Source: an uncultured Dorea sp.
GTDB lineage: Bacteria; Bacillota; Clostridia; Lachnospirales; Lachnospiraceae
NCBI GenBank assembly: GCA_910577685.1
Contig: CAJTOH010000007.1
Span: 1-64,000, forward strand
DNA length: 64,000 nt
Reading direction: 5' to 3'
Below, piece after piece: positions 1 to 9,228 of this stretch (position 1 is its first letter; the number at the start of each line of letters is the position of its first letter). The translations under genes and the position numbers were made by a program. Under the pieces are notes generated by a model. The model saw only the letters and a program-made list of their open reading frames with translations. It searched no databases and was not told the origin of the DNA.

Positions 1-24
1 TCGCAGAGTATCTAACTCTGCGAA
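1..24. repeat. Recombination half-site of a promoter switch, cut by the window edge
   Basis: Arms TCGCAGAGT (1-9) and ACTCTGCGAA (15-24) flank the core ATCTA (10-14). The arms match the paired sites at 21955, 22166, 59866 and 60084, but the core differs from both pairs. The first base of the 25-bp site lies outside the window. The left arm is the CGCAGAGT form seen at the operon-distal site of the other two switches. It is therefore probably the distal end of a third switch that serves a minus-strand locus further left. Confidence 0.75.
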
Positions 25-47
25 AATTAGTCTACAGATTGTCACGG

Positions 48-1253
48 CTAACAGGGGATTTCTTTCCTCCACACAAACCGATCGACAATCTTCGTGCAGC
101 TCTGTATAATTTTTACCACTTTTGTACTTACGTTTGTATCTATATAATCCGGCACAGGAATACCGTAATCGCCGTTTTCCTTCATATCGACGGCAAGCTT
201 TACAGACTGGAGAAGCCCTTCTTCCGTAATACCGGACAGAATAAAACAGGCTTTTTCCAACGCCTCGGGCCGTTCTGTGCTTGTACGGATGCATACTGCC
301 GGAAACGGCATGTCAATGGAAGTAAAGTAACTGCTTTCTTCCGGCAAGGTCCCGGAGTCCGACACCACGGCGAACGCGTTTACCTGCAGACAGTTATAAT
401 CATGGAATCCCAGCGGCTCGTGTGCAATTACGCGGCGGTCAAGTTTGAAGCCCGACTGGCGCAGCCTTTTTTTGCTTCTGGGATGGCAGGAATATAAGAC
501 CGGCATATCATATTTCTCCGCCATAGCGTTTACGGCCGTAAAAAGGGAAATAAAGTTCTTCTCCGTATCTATATTTTCTTCTCTATGCGCGGATAGAAGG
601 ATATACTTCCCTTTCTCAATCTTTACTCCTGTTTCTGCAGACAATCTTTTATGGATATCGGACTGCAGAATCGGCTTTAGATTCTGCTTTAATACTTCGG
701 CCATGGGAGAGCCGGTGACGAAGGTCCTCTCTTTAGGCAGTCCGCAGTCGGCAAGGTATCTTCTCGCCTGTTCGGAATATGCAAGGTTCACGTCCGATAT
801 AATATCCACTATCCTCCGGTTTGTCTCTTCCGGCAGACATTCATCCTTACACCTGTTTCCCGCCTCCATATGGAAAATCGGTATATGAAGCCGCTTTGCC
901 CCGATTACGGACAGGCAGGAATTGGTATCGCCGAGAACAAGAACCGCATCCGGCTTAACCGCGGCCATTAGTTTATAAGAAGAATTGACGATGTTCCCTA
1001 TGGTTTCCCCCAGATCGTCTCCCACGGTATTCAGATACACCTCCGGATCTGCCAAACCTAAATCCTTAAAAAATACCCCGTTCAGATTATAATCGTAGTT
1101 CTGCCCGGTATGAGCCAGAATCGTGTCAAAATATTTTCTGCATTTGTCAATTACCGCTGAAAGCCGTATAATCTCCGGTCTTGTACCGACGAAAATAAGC
1201 AGCTTGATCTTATCGTTATTTTGCCATCTTATATCCTTAAAGTCTACATTCAT
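48..1253 (-). CDS. capG: UDP-N-acetyl sugar 2-epimerase, CapG/FnlC type (UDP-L-FucNAc synthesis)
   Basis: This 401-residue protein is of the non-hydrolysing UDP-GlcNAc 2-epimerase family (WecB/CapG). Visible family motifs are GTRPEIIRL at 23-31, HTGQNYD near 48, GDTNSCL near 108, HMEAGNRC near 129, EETNRRI near 142, AHREEN near 223 and SDSGTLPEES near 300. In the CapE-CapF-CapG route the last enzyme epimerises UDP-2-acetamido-2,6-dideoxy-L-talose at C2 to give UDP-L-FucNAc. It is the last gene of locus 1, 5 bp after capF, and ends with TAG. The neighbours make CapG more likely than WecB. No terminator is seen in the 23 bp before the recombination site at 1-24. Confidence 0.88.
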   Translation of the reverse strand: MNVDFKDIRWQNNDKIKLLIFVGTRPEIIRLSAVIDKCRKYFDTILAHTGQNYDYNLNGVFFKDLGLADPEVYLNTVGDDLGETIGNIVNSSYKLMAAVKPDAVLVLGDTNSCLSVIGAKRLHIPIFHMEAGNRCKDECLPEETNRRIVDIISDVNLAYSEQARRYLADCGLPKERTFVTGSPMAEVLKQNLKPILQSDIHKRLSAETGVKIEKGKYILLSAHREENIDTEKNFISLFTAVNAMAEKYDMPVLYSCHPRSKKRLRQSGFKLDRRVIAHEPLGFHDYNCLQVNAFAVVSDSGTLPEESSYFTSIDMPFPAVCIRTSTERPEALEKACFILSGITEEGLLQSVKLAVDMKENGDYGIPVPDYIDTNVSTKVVKIIQSCTKIVDRFVWRKEIPC

Positions 1254-1258
1254 CTGTT

Positions 1259-2548
1259 TCAGTCCCTCTTTTCTGCCGATTCCTCCGGCTCTTCTACTTC
1301 CTCAAAAAAAGTATCCGGTCTGTTTTTATCAAATGGTTCGTTTGCCCACATAACCGTAACGAGATCTTCTTTATCAGACAGATTGATAATATTATGCGTA
1401 TATCCCGGAAGCATTTGAACCGCCCGCAGTTCTTCTCCCGTAACCTCAAATTCAATCACAGGGTATTTCTTTCCTGTCTCCGGATCTATTCCGATCTTCC
1501 GCTCTCTTATCAGCCCGTGGCCGGAAACTACAATAAAGATTTCCCATTTAGAATTGTGCCAATGCTGTCCTCTTGTTATTCCAGGTCTTGCTACGTTCAC
1601 CGATATCTGCCCGGAATTTGCAGTTCGAATCAGTTCCGTAAAACTCCCTCTCTCATCAATATTTGATTTTATCGCATAGGATATCTTTGATTTGGGAAGA
1701 TAAGACAGGTATGTACTATATAGTTTTTTTGCGAAGGAGCCCGCCGGGATCTCCGGCATGAGCAGCGACTCCTGCATCGTTTTAAATGAATCTAACAGAT
1801 CCACAATCTCGCCTAAGGCGGCATGGTGAGTTACCGGAACATAGCAATACGCGCCGTTCCTGTCTTCTGCGGGTTCCAGTCCGCTGTGGGAATCATCCAT
1901 TGGATAATTGCATCTATGCTCTTTTCCCTCTAAGGCGTCAAGCATCTCGTCTATCAGGTCGTCTATGTAGAGAAGCTCTAATTGTGTCTTGCGGTCATTA
2001 ACGGTGTAGGGCTTATCGTTTGCCACCGCGTCGCAAAATGTTGCCACTGCTGAATTGTAATTCGGTCTGCACCATTTTCCAAACAGATTCGGGAAACGGT
2101 ATACCAGAACTTTAGCGCCGGTTTCTGCCGCGTATCTGAAAAATAATTTTTCTCCTTCAAGTTTACTTTTTCCGTACTCTGATTCTCCATAACGGCCGAT
2201 CAATGTCGCCTGGATGGAACTGGAAAGCATTACCGGGCATGTGTTGTTATTCCTTTTTAAGGCGCTTAACAGGGTGTTGGCAAAACCAAAGTTTCCGGAC
2301 TTGAACTGCTCATTCTTTTCTTCCGGGGTATTTCCTTTCGGGCGGTTTACGCCTGCAAGGTTGAAAACAAAATCGGCGATTTTGCAGTAATAGTCGAGAA
2401 GCTCCGGGGCTGTGTTTGTATCGTATGATAAGATTTGATCTATATGGAGATTGGGTCGGGTTTGATTCTTTTTGGTTTTGATGTTGTTTAGATTTTCTAT
2501 AAGGTTTTTTCCTACGAAACCGTTGGAGCCTGTTATTAATATATTCAT
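1259..2548 (-). CDS. capF: CapF-type reductase/C3-epimerase with C-terminal cupin
   Basis: This 429-residue protein has two parts. The N-terminal part is a short-chain dehydrogenase/epimerase fold with the nucleotide motif GSNGFVGKNL at 7-16 and a YGKSK catalytic segment near 125. The C-terminal part, from about 290, is a cupin domain with the metal-ligand stretch GQHWHNSKWE. That two-domain plan is diagnostic of CapF/FnlB, which acts between CapE and CapG: the cupin epimerises at C3 and the SDR domain reduces the 4-keto group with NADPH. It lies directly before capG. It is separated from capE by the phase-variable acetyltransferase gene, so the classic EFG order is interrupted by one inserted gene. 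Confidence 0.9.
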   Translation of the reverse strand: MNILITGSNGFVGKNLIENLNNIKTKKNQTRPNLHIDQILSYDTNTAPELLDYYCKIADFVFNLAGVNRPKGNTPEEKNEQFKSGNFGFANTLLSALKRNNNTCPVMLSSSIQATLIGRYGESEYGKSKLEGEKLFFRYAAETGAKVLVYRFPNLFGKWCRPNYNSAVATFCDAVANDKPYTVNDRKTQLELLYIDDLIDEMLDALEGKEHRCNYPMDDSHSGLEPAEDRNGAYCYVPVTHHAALGEIVDLLDSFKTMQESLLMPEIPAGSFAKKLYSTYLSYLPKSKISYAIKSNIDERGSFTELIRTANSGQISVNVARPGITRGQHWHNSKWEIFIVVSGHGLIRERKIGIDPETGKKYPVIEFEVTGEELRAVQMLPGYTHNIINLSDKEDLVTVMWANEPFDKNRPDTFFEEVEEPEESAEKRD

Positions 2549-2584
2549 ATTTTATTCTACCGTTTCCTTCATAAAAGTTTATTT

Positions 2585-3258
2585 CTAATTTCTCTCATAT
2601 TTCCACGTTATATCTCTCTTTATAATTTTAGCGGGATTACCTGCAATGACAACATTGTTATCCGTATACTTTCCTGAAACAACTGCTCCTGAACCAACTA
2701 TACTGTCGTCCGCTATTTCTGACCCTTTTAAAATTATCGTCTTATTACCTATCCAAACATGATCTCCAATATTTACGTCTTTTGACGGATTAATTCTTTT
2801 CCCTTCCATATCTAATATTGAATGACTATCGCCAACTCTTATTGTGATATCTGATGAAAATAGACAATTACTCCCGATTTTAATTTTCTTTCCTTCAATA
2901 CAAGCAATGTGGGTTCTACCGGCAATACATGTTTTATCGCCAATATAAATCAATCCGCCATCATCTTCAAAATGAGGATTGGCTGAAATTATATTACATG
3001 AATCTCCTATGAATAATGTATTATTATTCCCATTTATTGTTATTAGGGACTCCTGTATATTACAATAATTCCCTATAATTATCTTATTCCCGCTGCCGTG
3101 AACATTAATTTGACATTTAGTAATTACCCCCCCCCTACAATAATTTCATTCCCTTTATCAATTTTGAACTTATTATTGAATGGAATTCGATTATAAATAT
3201 TTATAAGAACAACTGATTCTTTTAACTTTTTCTTTACTTTGGATTTAATTAAATTCAC
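2585..3258 (-). CDS. Left-handed beta-helix acetyltransferase, phase-variable, frame OFF here
   Basis: Read from a GTG at 3258, the frame gives about 42 residues and then meets a G9 run (plus-strand C9 at 3127-3135) followed at once by TAA. With 10 or 7 Gs the same frame continues through ITKCQINVHGSGNK and a series of hexapeptide repeats. It then joins the downstream open frame (IYIGDKTCIAGRTHI, VWIGNKTIILKG, VVIAGNPAKIIKR) to give a 224-residue protein. Hexapeptide repeats, the AGNPAK motif and length fit the CatB/NeuD-like O- or N-acetyltransferases of polysaccharide loci, which use acetyl-CoA. The 122-residue remnant alone lacks the N-terminal coils. A fixed frameshift or a homopolymer sequencing error is the alternative. 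Confidence 0.75.
3127..3135 (-). repeat. Poly-G tract (G9 on the coding strand), slippage site
   Basis: A plus-strand run of nine C lies inside the acetyltransferase gene. Codons before and after it are in different frames at length 9 and agree at 3n+1 (7 or 10). It is followed by TAA at the present length. The neighbouring sequence is AT-rich, so a pure 9-base G run stands out. Confidence 0.8.
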
Positions 3259-3262
3259 TTTT

Positions 3263-4318
3263 CTATTTTTTTACCTCTTTCAACGCATTTTTTACATAAT
3301 CTGTTGTCATAATTTTTTCAACTGTCTCCATAACATTAAGCCGCTTTGTATTATGGCTAGTGTAAGCTTCATCACTCTCTGTACGGACCTGACCTTTGAC
3401 AAAAAATTTATCATAGTTTAGATCTCTGTTATCGGCAGCTACTTTATAATAATCTCCCATATCAACTGAGCGCAGACGCTCCTCTTTTGTCATTAAAGTC
3501 TCATATAACTTTTCGCCATGCCGAGTCCCGATAATATTAATCCCAGTATTTCCAAAAAGGCACTGTACGGCCTTAGCAAGATCTTCTATTGTGCTTGCAG
3601 ATGATTTTTGTATAAAGAGATCTCCCGGTTCAGCATGTTCAAAAGCAAACTGAACCAGATCCACTGCTTCATCCAGATTCATAAGAAATCGCGTCATCTC
3701 AGGATTTGTTATTGTAATAGGATTCCCATTTTTAATCTGATCAATAAAGAGCGGAATAACTGAGCCTCGCGAACACATAACATTACCGTATCTTGTACAG
3801 CAAATAATAGTATTTCCATGTTCTGCCGCCACTCTGGCATTAGCATATATAACATGCTCCATCATTGCTTTAGAGATTCCCATAGCATTAATAGGGTATG
3901 CCGCCTTATCTGTGCTCAAACATACGACTCTTTTTACACCAGCTTCTATGGCTGCATGAAGCACATTATCTGTTCCCTCTACATTTGTCCTGACCGCCTC
4001 CATTGGAAAAAATTCACAGGAAGGCACTTGCTTTAATGCAGCCGCATGGAATATGTAATCGACTCCTGACATAGCGTCACGTACAGATTTTTGGTCCCGA
4101 ACATCACCTATATAGAACTTTACCTTCGCGGCCAACTCAGGGTTCCGGGCCTGCAATTCATGCCGCATGTCATCTTGCTTTTTCTCGTCTCGCGAGAAGA
4201 TGCGAATCTGTCCAATATCAATATGAAGAAAATGTTTTAAGACAGTATGTCCAAAAGAACCTGTTCCCCCTGTAATTAATAAAGTTTTATCTTTAAATAC
4301 TGATGTGCATACATTCAT
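3263..4318 (-). CDS. capE: UDP-GlcNAc 4,6-dehydratase/5-epimerase, CapE type
   Basis: This 351-residue protein is an extended SDR of the CapD_2/FlaA1 family. It has TGGTGSFGHTV at 16-26 and the SRDEKKQDDMRHEL segment typical of the family. The usual catalytic YxxxK is replaced by MGISK in the stretch STDKAAYPINAMGISKA, as known for CapE/PseB-like enzymes. It removes water from UDP-GlcNAc and inverts C5, giving the L-talo 4-keto sugar used by CapF and CapG. It may also feed the aminotransferase at 19348, since no other nucleotide-sugar dehydratase is visible in the window. It ends with TAG, 5 bp before the GTG of the acetyltransferase. Confidence 0.9.
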   Translation of the reverse strand: MNVCTSVFKDKTLLITGGTGSFGHTVLKHFLHIDIGQIRIFSRDEKKQDDMRHELQARNPELAAKVKFYIGDVRDQKSVRDAMSGVDYIFHAAALKQVPSCEFFPMEAVRTNVEGTDNVLHAAIEAGVKRVVCLSTDKAAYPINAMGISKAMMEHVIYANARVAAEHGNTIICCTRYGNVMCSRGSVIPLFIDQIKNGNPITITNPEMTRFLMNLDEAVDLVQFAFEHAEPGDLFIQKSSASTIEDLAKAVQCLFGNTGINIIGTRHGEKLYETLMTKEERLRSVDMGDYYKVAADNRDLNYDKFFVKGQVRTESDEAYTSHNTKRLNVMETVEKIMTTDYVKNALKEVKK

Positions 4319-4331
4319 AAGTATTTCTCCT

Positions 4332-5774
4332 TTACTTTTTTTTGTGATACAAATAGTCCTTTAAAATTAGTAAAATATACTGATATCCAATAGGCTTAAA
4401 TATCATTGATCCTATCCCAAACACTAAAACGCCAGCTGTAATCTGTATTAATAACATTATCATTTCATTTACCCGAAAATAATTTATACTATACACAATA
4501 ATCCCCATACAAATTGCAAGAAAAATGCCTGGGAAAACATCCTTGATTTGTTCTTTATAAGAATAATTTAAAAGTTTTTTGTTGGGATAAGCATTAATAA
4601 ATTGATTTGGTATTTCTATAATAAATAAGCTATACGCTATTGCTAAAACACCTTTATTCATAACGAGAACAAGAACTGTAAACTCAAATATCTTTTTAAT
4701 TATTTCAAGCTTCATAAACAGGTCGCTGCGTCCCATTGCATTTATTGCATTTAAGTTTGATGAATGAATGGGAATAAACATATAAGTTATGCAGAATATT
4801 CTTAAAAAAGGGACGCATAGTATCCACTTATCTGTCAGAACTACTTTAACTAGTGATTCAGAACATGCCGCTAATCCCATCATCATAGGAGCCATTATAT
4901 ATGTACTTGTCACTATGGACTTTCTAAGCATACTTTTAACCTGGCTGCTATCATCCTGCCTTTTTGACATGGCAGGAAGCAGTACGCTGTCAATCGAAGA
5001 ATTAATATTTGTAATTATAAAATTGGGAAATTGGTGTCCCCGATTGTAGTATGCCAGCTCTGAAGCCGTATATAATTTACCAATGAGCAAAGTTCTAATA
5101 TTTCTATATCCTGTATCAAGAATTGCCGAGACTAATAACTTCCATCCGTAGTTAAATAGTATTCGTAATCTGTCAAATGAAAAATAAAATTGAGGTCTCC
5201 ATCTGACGGTGATCCATAATATAATTGTATCTACAATTTGATTAAAAAGATACTGCGCAACAAGAGCCCAGACACCAAAACCGCAATACGCCATACCTAT
5301 TCCAATTCCAGCCGCTCCAATTGTTCCTCCCAGCGTAGCAAAAAAGAACTTTTTGAATAACATTTTTCTGGAAACATATGCTTGTTGGACATTTTTTACT
5401 CCTGAAAGAATTAATACCAAACTCTGGACTCTTATTACAGGGATCAGATCATTCACACGATAGAAAGACGCAATTAACGGCGCAGCAGCAAACATACCGA
5501 CATAAATAAGTATACTAAATGAAATATTAAACCAAAAAACCGTAGAAAAATCTGCATCATCCGCATCCTTTTTTTGAATCAGCGCTCTTCCCATCCCCGC
5601 GTCTATAAATACTTGTAATATTGATGTAAAAACAGTCACAAGGGCAATGACTCCGTAAGTTTCGGGATCCAACAATCTTGCTAAAACAATAGAAACAAGA
5701 AATGTCACTCCCTGAGCTCCTACCCTTTCAAAAAATCTCCAAACCAAATTAGAAAATACAATATTGCGATTCAT
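4332..5774 (-). CDS. wzx: Wzx-type polysaccharide flippase (MOP superfamily)
   Basis: This 480-residue protein has about 14 hydrophobic segments. It opens with VWRFFERVGAQGVTFLVSIVLAR-like sequence, typical of the lipopolysaccharide flippases of the MATE/MOP superfamily, and contains the family stretch LLDPETYGVIAL. It would move undecaprenyl-PP-linked repeat units of locus 1 across the membrane. It overlaps the preceding glycosyltransferase by 4 bp (ATGA) and lies 13 bp before capE, so it is translated within the same operon. Length and topology are normal. The specific substrate cannot be read from sequence. Confidence 0.88.
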   Translation of the reverse strand: MNRNIVFSNLVWRFFERVGAQGVTFLVSIVLARLLDPETYGVIALVTVFTSILQVFIDAGMGRALIQKKDADDADFSTVFWFNISFSILIYVGMFAAAPLIASFYRVNDLIPVIRVQSLVLILSGVKNVQQAYVSRKMLFKKFFFATLGGTIGAAGIGIGMAYCGFGVWALVAQYLFNQIVDTIILWITVRWRPQFYFSFDRLRILFNYGWKLLVSAILDTGYRNIRTLLIGKLYTASELAYYNRGHQFPNFIITNINSSIDSVLLPAMSKRQDDSSQVKSMLRKSIVTSTYIMAPMMMGLAACSESLVKVVLTDKWILCVPFLRIFCITYMFIPIHSSNLNAINAMGRSDLFMKLEIIKKIFEFTVLVLVMNKGVLAIAYSLFIIEIPNQFINAYPNKKLLNYSYKEQIKDVFPGIFLAICMGIIVYSINYFRVNEMIMLLIQITAGVLVFGIGSMIFKPIGYQYILLILKDYLYHKKK

Positions 5775-6769
5775 AAAATACTCCCTTTTGAAATGGCAAT
5801 GTTATTAACTTTTCGCTTTAAGAGAATTATCCAAGTACAAAGAAGCCGATTCCAATGAAAAATATATGCAAGCCTTTTTTTCTTAAAATGTCTGCCTTCG
5901 CATTTGTTACGGCACTGTTTATAATTATTTTCAAAACTCTTCTCAATTTCATTAAGTACTTTTTTATCTTGTTTTGCCTGATATGCATTAACATACATGT
6001 CCACCGCAAAATCCATACTGCAACACATAACCATATTCGCAATATCATATCTTTTTCGTTTTTTCATGTCCATAGCAAGATAATCCAATTCACGAAAAAT
6101 ACAAAGCCTCGCCTGCTTGAATGAAGCGTTTGTATTTCCCGGCCTGCTGCACAAATAATTATGATAGGTCCGCTGGATACACGCCATTTTTTTTGCCCTT
6201 AAAAAAAGTATCCTGTCAAAATATACCTCCTCACCAATCTGTGCTTTTATAAATCTTACATCACTGATTAAATCCCGTTTCCAAATTTTATCCCAAACTT
6301 CAAACTTAATTTTCGAAAGGAACAATCCTCTAATCATATCATCAGAATTGTAGATAATAATATTACCATTATCATTGACTTCCGGGACGTTTTCTAAAGT
6401 ACAATTACGTGACAGACAGCAGCTAATGTCAGCCTCATTTGAAATAGCAATGTCTATAAGACTCTGATACATCTCCGGTTCAATCCAATCGTCGCTGTCT
6501 AAAAAGGCAATCCACTCGCCCGATGCCCGATCAATACCCTTGTTCCTTGCAACTGCTTGACCTGCGTTTTTTTGATGAATTACAATAATTCTGTCGTCTA
6601 ATAATTTATATTTATCGCAGATGGCCCCGCTTTCATCAGTAGATCCATCATTAATCAGTATAATTTCTAAATTGGTATATGTTTGCTTCCTCACTGATTC
6701 AATACATTTCTGCAGATAAGGCGCGACGTTATATACAGGTATGACTACAGATATTTTATCCTCAAACAT
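5771..6769 (-). CDS. GT2 family glycosyltransferase
   Basis: This 332-residue GT-A glycosyltransferase has ISVVIPVYNVAPYLQKC at its N-terminus, ILINDGSTDESG near 45, and the DxD-like FLDSDDWIEPEMY near 95. The start at 6769 is chosen because GGGAGGG lies 5 bp upstream. An in-frame ATG 30 bp further upstream would sit inside the wzy gene and has no such site. It adds one sugar to the lipid-linked repeat unit on the cytoplasmic face of the membrane. The C-terminal third is basic and probably membrane-associated. The stop overlaps the wzx start. Donor and linkage are unknown. Confidence 0.88.
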   Translation of the reverse strand: MFEDKISVVIPVYNVAPYLQKCIESVRKQTYTNLEIILINDGSTDESGAICDKYKLLDDRIIVIHQKNAGQAVARNKGIDRASGEWIAFLDSDDWIEPEMYQSLIDIAISNEADISCCLSRNCTLENVPEVNDNGNIIIYNSDDMIRGLFLSKIKFEVWDKIWKRDLISDVRFIKAQIGEEVYFDRILFLRAKKMACIQRTYHNYLCSRPGNTNASFKQARLCIFRELDYLAMDMKKRKRYDIANMVMCCSMDFAVDMYVNAYQAKQDKKVLNEIEKSFENNYKQCRNKCEGRHFKKKRLAYIFHWNRLLCTWIILLKRKVNNIAISKGSIL

Positions 6770-6770
6770 A

Positions 6771-8072
6771 TTATCCCTCCCTAGATATAATATTACCAAC
6801 AGCTAATCCGGAGGGCTTTTGATCAGAAGTAAAAAGATACAGGATTATAGTCAGACCCATTAACCCATTTAACGAAAACACCATCCCCTTAAAATTCAGA
6901 ACCGGAAATAAAATCAATAAATAGAAAGCGACAAAAAATAGAAAATCGTCTTTTCGTCTGCTCATTTGTATTATAATTCTAAAAATATTTATATAATATA
7001 TTAATATATACAATATCCCTCCAAACCACACATCATTAATATATCCGACGTCAGAATGAAAACCAAATGGGTTTTGTCCCATCACAAAGGTTCCTTTCCC
7101 CAACAGCACGCCCAATATTCCACTTGGTAAATTATAATTATTTTTATTGGTTACATATGCAAAATATCCTATATCTCTCTTTCCGCTGGTAAAAAAATCT
7201 AATATTTGTGTAAATCCGGAAAAAATAGATAAAAATGTGTGATTTGAAAACTGGTTTATAAGAGGAATAACTATGTAAAACATTATCAATCCTACCAGTA
7301 CGATCCCCAGTATTACATTTCTTCTTTGCTTAGATGAATATTTAGGATTCAGCGCAACTAACACAAGTCCTATGGCAAGTACCACAATTGAAACTCTTGC
7401 ATTAATTATAGCTGAAAATGCCATTGTGATTGAACTGATCAGATACAGTTTACTATGTCCCTGCGCATACACTAATGCAAGTATTGCAAGAAAGCTTTGT
7501 ATTATGGGAGTAATAAATGTCAAACCGGATGAAAATCCATACATTCTATACGCTGCCAGCTCATAATATAGTTCTATACCGCCATTCTGGACTAACTTAC
7601 TAACCAGCATATGCTGCAAATCCGGTATAAAAAAACTTAGTATCGCCACTATACTTTGTATAAATCCAACCAGCAATATACTGGAAAACAATTCATCTAA
7701 TCCATAATTATGCTTTTTAAAATAATCAGACAGATAAATCGTAAAAGGCAAAAAATCAACAATAATTATGATAGGCGTTGCACAAGAACTTAATCCCTGT
7801 TCATTTACTATCCCAACAGAAAAAGCTAAATATAAAAAGATCATTAAAAAAGAAAGTACAAAACTTACCTGAGTTCCTGAAAATATAGTTTTCCTGCTAA
7901 TTAGTACATATATAATTGAACAAATTCCTATAATATGCACTATATTTATTGACATAAACGGCGGATAATACAAAAAGCAAAACAAACTAAAAATAATAAA
8001 AATGTTATATTTCTTTGATGCTTTTATAAATGCATTAATCCGATAGCTTAACGAAATTCGTTTATATTTCAC
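6771..8072 (-). CDS. wzy: Wzy-like polysaccharide polymerase
   Basis: This 433-residue protein is almost entirely hydrophobic, with about 10-12 predicted transmembrane segments and a larger extracytoplasmic loop around residues 290-350. That loop is the usual layout of O-antigen/EPS polymerases. Sequence is poorly conserved in this family. The call rests on topology, length and its place between glycosyltransferase and flippase genes in a locus that otherwise has no polymerase. It starts 1 bp after the preceding GT4 gene ends. Confidence 0.75.
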   Translation of the reverse strand: MKYKRISLSYRINAFIKASKKYNIFIIFSLFCFLYYPPFMSINIVHIIGICSIIYVLISRKTIFSGTQVSFVLSFLMIFLYLAFSVGIVNEQGLSSCATPIIIIVDFLPFTIYLSDYFKKHNYGLDELFSSILLVGFIQSIVAILSFFIPDLQHMLVSKLVQNGGIELYYELAAYRMYGFSSGLTFITPIIQSFLAILALVYAQGHSKLYLISSITMAFSAIINARVSIVVLAIGLVLVALNPKYSSKQRRNVILGIVLVGLIMFYIVIPLINQFSNHTFLSIFSGFTQILDFFTSGKRDIGYFAYVTNKNNYNLPSGILGVLLGKGTFVMGQNPFGFHSDVGYINDVWFGGILYILIYYINIFRIIIQMSRRKDDFLFFVAFYLLILFPVLNFKGMVFSLNGLMGLTIILYLFTSDQKPSGLAVGNIISREG

Positions 8073-8073
8073 G

Positions 8074-9228
8074 TTAATCCCCCAATAATTCTTTCAATTC
8101 CTGTACTAAACCCTTTTGTAAAAAGCAAATTTTTTCTCGGTAATTATATTGATCTTCTAACTTGATCATCAGAATTGCCCGTGCGATTGATTCCGGAGAA
8201 GGGTCGTCATAAAAATATAATAATTCTTTAACTTTTGATTCTTCAATTGCAGGTATCCTAACACTTACCACCCGCAATCCGTTCCCCAGATATGATAATA
8301 TTTTACTAGGAAATGATGTATTATTAAACGGCTCATCCACTCCCTGAGTACACAGCCCTATGTCACACTGCTGAATAAAACGTATATAATCTTCTCCTTC
8401 AAATCTACCCTCGTAAACCACATTTGCTCTTGATACACTATTAACTTCTCTAATATGTTTTTTTATATCCTCTATCTGTTTATTGCTTCCAAATCCTATG
8501 ATATGAATACAATAATTATCCGGTAAGAATTTGGCCGCAAAAACAGCGTTCCAACTCCCTTTTCGAAAATCCAACGTGCCGGCATACACGCAATGTATAA
8601 TGCCCGGTTTAAAACTTCTTTTATCCTTTTGTTCCAACACTCTTACTCGCTCAACCTGATACGCTCCGTGTGCAATTATAAATTGTTTTCGATTTTTGTT
8701 TACAATCTGCTCCAAAATTTTTGTAGGGAATATATACGCATCAGCGCTGCCTGCATACCTCATCTCTTTTTTTCGTATGTTCTTATTATTTAAAACATCT
8801 CCATATAATTCCTGTATTTCCAGGATAAGACGAAATCTTTTTAAACCTTTAAGGAATTTTATTAATTTCATATATCCCAATGAATGGTACACAAGAACGA
8901 TATCATCTTTTTTTATTTTAAATATTATGCAGTATAATAATTGTAATCGAAGTAATACATAATCTGCAATCTTACTAAAAATCCCTCTATGCATCACAGA
9001 TAGAAATGTTATAAGCCGAATATCTGGGAATATCTCTTCTTTTTTACCTAAACAATATAAATCCTCCGCCACAGAACTCATTGAAATAATATCGACTTTG
9101 AACCCTGCCGCTGCCATAGCTTTTGCTTTTGACTCAATTACCGGTGCGGAAGAAAGCGGATAGCCACGTTTTCTTCTTCCTTCTTTTTTTATGTCGTAAT
9201 AACAGATATATTTAACAACCTTTTTCAT
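8074..9228 (-). CDS. GT4-like glycosyltransferase
   Basis: This 384-residue protein has a GT-B architecture. The N-terminal half includes SSAPVIESKAKAMAAAGF, typical of the acceptor domain. The C-terminal half includes IIHCVYAGTLDFRKG near 220, the glycine-rich IHIIGFGSN, and a donor-site-like FNNTSFPSKILSYLGNGLRV near 315. It overlaps the upstream GT4 gene by 17 bp, indicating translational coupling. It should transfer a sugar to the lipid-linked oligosaccharide at the inner face of the membrane. Donor is unknown. Confidence 0.8.
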   Translation of the reverse strand: MKKVVKYICYYDIKKEGRRKRGYPLSSAPVIESKAKAMAAAGFKVDIISMSSVAEDLYCLGKKEEIFPDIRLITFLSVMHRGIFSKIADYVLLRLQLLYCIIFKIKKDDIVLVYHSLGYMKLIKFLKGLKRFRLILEIQELYGDVLNNKNIRKKEMRYAGSADAYIFPTKILEQIVNKNRKQFIIAHGAYQVERVRVLEQKDKRSFKPGIIHCVYAGTLDFRKGSWNAVFAAKFLPDNYCIHIIGFGSNKQIEDIKKHIREVNSVSRANVVYEGRFEGEDYIRFIQQCDIGLCTQGVDEPFNNTSFPSKILSYLGNGLRVVSVRIPAIEESKVKELLYFYDDPSPESIARAILMIKLEDQYNYREKICFLQKGLVQELKELLGD

